From: Bacteroidota bacterium
GTDB lineage: Bacteria > Bacteroidota > Bacteroidia > Bacteroidales > GCA-2748055
Direction of reading: 5' to 3'
Length of the DNA: 5,125 nucleotides
Assembly (NCBI GenBank): GCA_024244665.1
Contig: JAAEOI010000248.1
Coordinates: 1 to 5,125, forward strand
A program made the position numbers and the translations under genes. Shown here piece by piece: positions 4,384-5,125 of the stretch. The notes beneath the pieces are model-generated. The model was not told the origin of the DNA. It ran no database searches and was given only the letters and a program-made list of their open reading frames with translations. How positions within the stretch are numbered: the stretch's first letter is position 1; every line of letters starts with the position of its first letter.

Positions 4384-5125
4384 TATTTCTTATCGCCAGC
4401 CACGTTATTTAGCTGGTCAGGGTCCAGGCGTAAATCATACAGCTCCTCTTTGGGCCGTTTGCCAAAACCCATTTCGTAATATTTTTTATATTCGGGTGTA
4501 TTCATGTTTGTTACAAACCATGCTTTTGTGGGGCCATTATCTATGCCCCTTAATATTAATGCACTCCGCTGGTTGGCATAATCCTCGTTGAACTCATAGC
4601 TTAGCTGGGATTCCAATGAAAACTCCTTCCTAAATCCGGGTGGTACTAACTCGGGTTCAAAAGTGTTTTCATCAACACCAATGGGCACCCTGTCTGGTTT
4701 GAAATTAAGAATATAGATAAAGTCTTTGGTATGGATTGCCCTGGACGGATAGGGTAAGCCACCTTTTCTGTATCCATGACGTTCCCTTCCAACGACAACA
4801 TGGTCACGTTTTTTATGGATTAATCCCTCTTTTTTCGACATTAACAAAGGGATCAGGCTTTTTCCATCCATGGTTTCGGGTATTTCAATACCAGCTGCTT
4901 CAAGGAAGGTAGGAGCCAAATCGATCAGGTTTACAAAATCATCCAGCTTTCTACCTGTATATTTGATATCTCCCCATCTGATGATCAGTGGAGCACGTAC
5001 ACCGAAATCATAGAGATTGGCTTTCCCGTGCGGAAAACCGGGGATGCCATTGTCGCCCGACAAAACAATAATCGTATTCTCATATTCTCCCAGGCGTTTT
5101 AACTCTTCCACCAGATATTCTTGCC
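4371..5125 (-). CDS. Sulfatase A, C-terminal part, truncated by the insertion (5' end beyond window)
   Basis: 250 codons of a type I sulfatase enter from the window edge; the start codon and CxPSR active-site motif lie outside. The GTG at 5111 is not a start: the frame continues upstream (QEYL), and YLVEELKRLGEYENT is normal family sequence. IIVLSGDNGIPGFPHG (18-33 of the visible part) holds metal ligands D24 and N25. K34 in KANLYDFGVRAPLIIRWG is the usual active-site lysine. MDGKSLIPLL and ELYDLRLDPDQLNN are further hallmarks. The protein then stops at AGDKKY plus LKI, about 38 residues short; the missing end appears at 213-341. The catalytic domain should be complete, but loss of the C-terminal helix may affect folding. 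Hand-counted G+C is about 42% at 4441-4680. The substrate cannot be told; the neighbouring fucosidase arrived with the IS and need not reflect it. Confidence 0.88.
   Translation of the reverse strand, partial: QEYLVEELKRLGEYENTIIVLSGDNGIPGFPHGKANLYDFGVRAPLIIRWGDIKYTGRKLDDFVNLIDLAPTFLEAAGIEIPETMDGKSLIPLLMSKKEGLIHKKRDHVVVGRERHGYRKGGLPYPSRAIHTKDFIYILNFKPDRVPIGVDENTFEPELVPPGFRKEFSLESQLSYEFNEDYANQRSALILRGIDNGPTKAWFVTNMNTPEYKKYYEMGFGKRPKEELYDLRLDPDQLNNVAGDKKYLKI
4384..4392. repeat. Direct repeat, high-coordinate copy (candidate target-site duplication)
   Basis: TATTTCTTA is identical to 331-339. On the minus strand it encodes the KKY of truncated sulfatase A. TATTT (4384-4388) is the likely five-base duplicated target. 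If one copy and everything between the copies is removed, GAT AAG AAA TAT GCT AAA reads through in frame. Confidence 0.5.

Noticed and set aside
5000..5111. GTG at 5111 as the start of sulfatase A
   Set aside because: The frame stays open to the window edge, and the residues before it (QEYL) fit the family; the essential N-terminal half would otherwise be missing.
1..5125. CRISPR arrays, tRNA or rRNA genes, integron attC sites
   Set aside because: I found no regularly spaced repeats, cloverleaf-like sequence or paired attC core sites on either strand.

Overview
The window looks like a carbohydrate-catabolic locus of a Bacteroidota bacterium, marine or gut. The evidence is start codons without clear Shine-Dalgarno sequences, AT-rich intergenic DNA, Bacteroidota-style export signals, a secreted fucosidase and sulfatases packed on one strand, and an IS1380-family transposase. 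Every real gene lies on the minus strand, so the reading order runs from high to low coordinates.

Layout in reading order: (1) 5125-4371, the C-terminal two thirds of a type I sulfatase (A), which stops too early. (2) 4383-2747, an IS1380-type insertion sequence with an apparently intact DDE transposase. (3) 2730-1366, a complete secreted GH29 alpha-L-fucosidase. (4) 1352-213, a chimeric ORF made of a signal peptide, the N-terminal part of a GH120-type beta-helix glycosidase carrying a CBM6-like module, and then a tail that is recognisably the C-terminus of a sulfatase. (5) 185-1, the start of a second sulfatase (B), a predicted lipoprotein.

The main result is that parts 1 and 4 appear to be the two halves of one broken gene. 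Sulfatase A ends at ...AGDKKY plus three foreign residues. The last 39 codons of the chimeric ORF begin at KKY/KY and continue as a normal sulfatase C-terminus. Joining the halves at KKY restores an uninterrupted reading frame, and the spacing to the conserved DPR motif is what the family normally shows. The two breakpoints share TATTT (331-335 and 4384-4388), extendable to nine identical bases, TATTTCTTA. Just inside them are similar inverted ends: CTTAAAATC at 336 and, on the minus strand, CTTAAAAATC at 4383. A third, better-matched end sits at 2747, where the IS itself would finish. This is the arrangement expected if an IS1380-family element skipped its own weak right end and moved the neighbouring fucosidase and part of the GH120-type gene as one roughly 4-kb unit into the sulfatase, as ISEcp1 does with resistance genes. 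Base composition agrees: the sulfatase tail is AT-rich like sulfatase A, unlike the GC-rich GH120 part it is fused to.

Functionally, a GH29 fucosidase, a GH120-type protein and sulfatases fit breakdown of a sulfated, fucose-containing glycan. That substrate is inferred from gene content only. After the rearrangement the fucosidase appears intact, sulfatase A has lost its C-terminal tail, and the GH120-type protein has lost the part of the helix that carries catalysis in that family.
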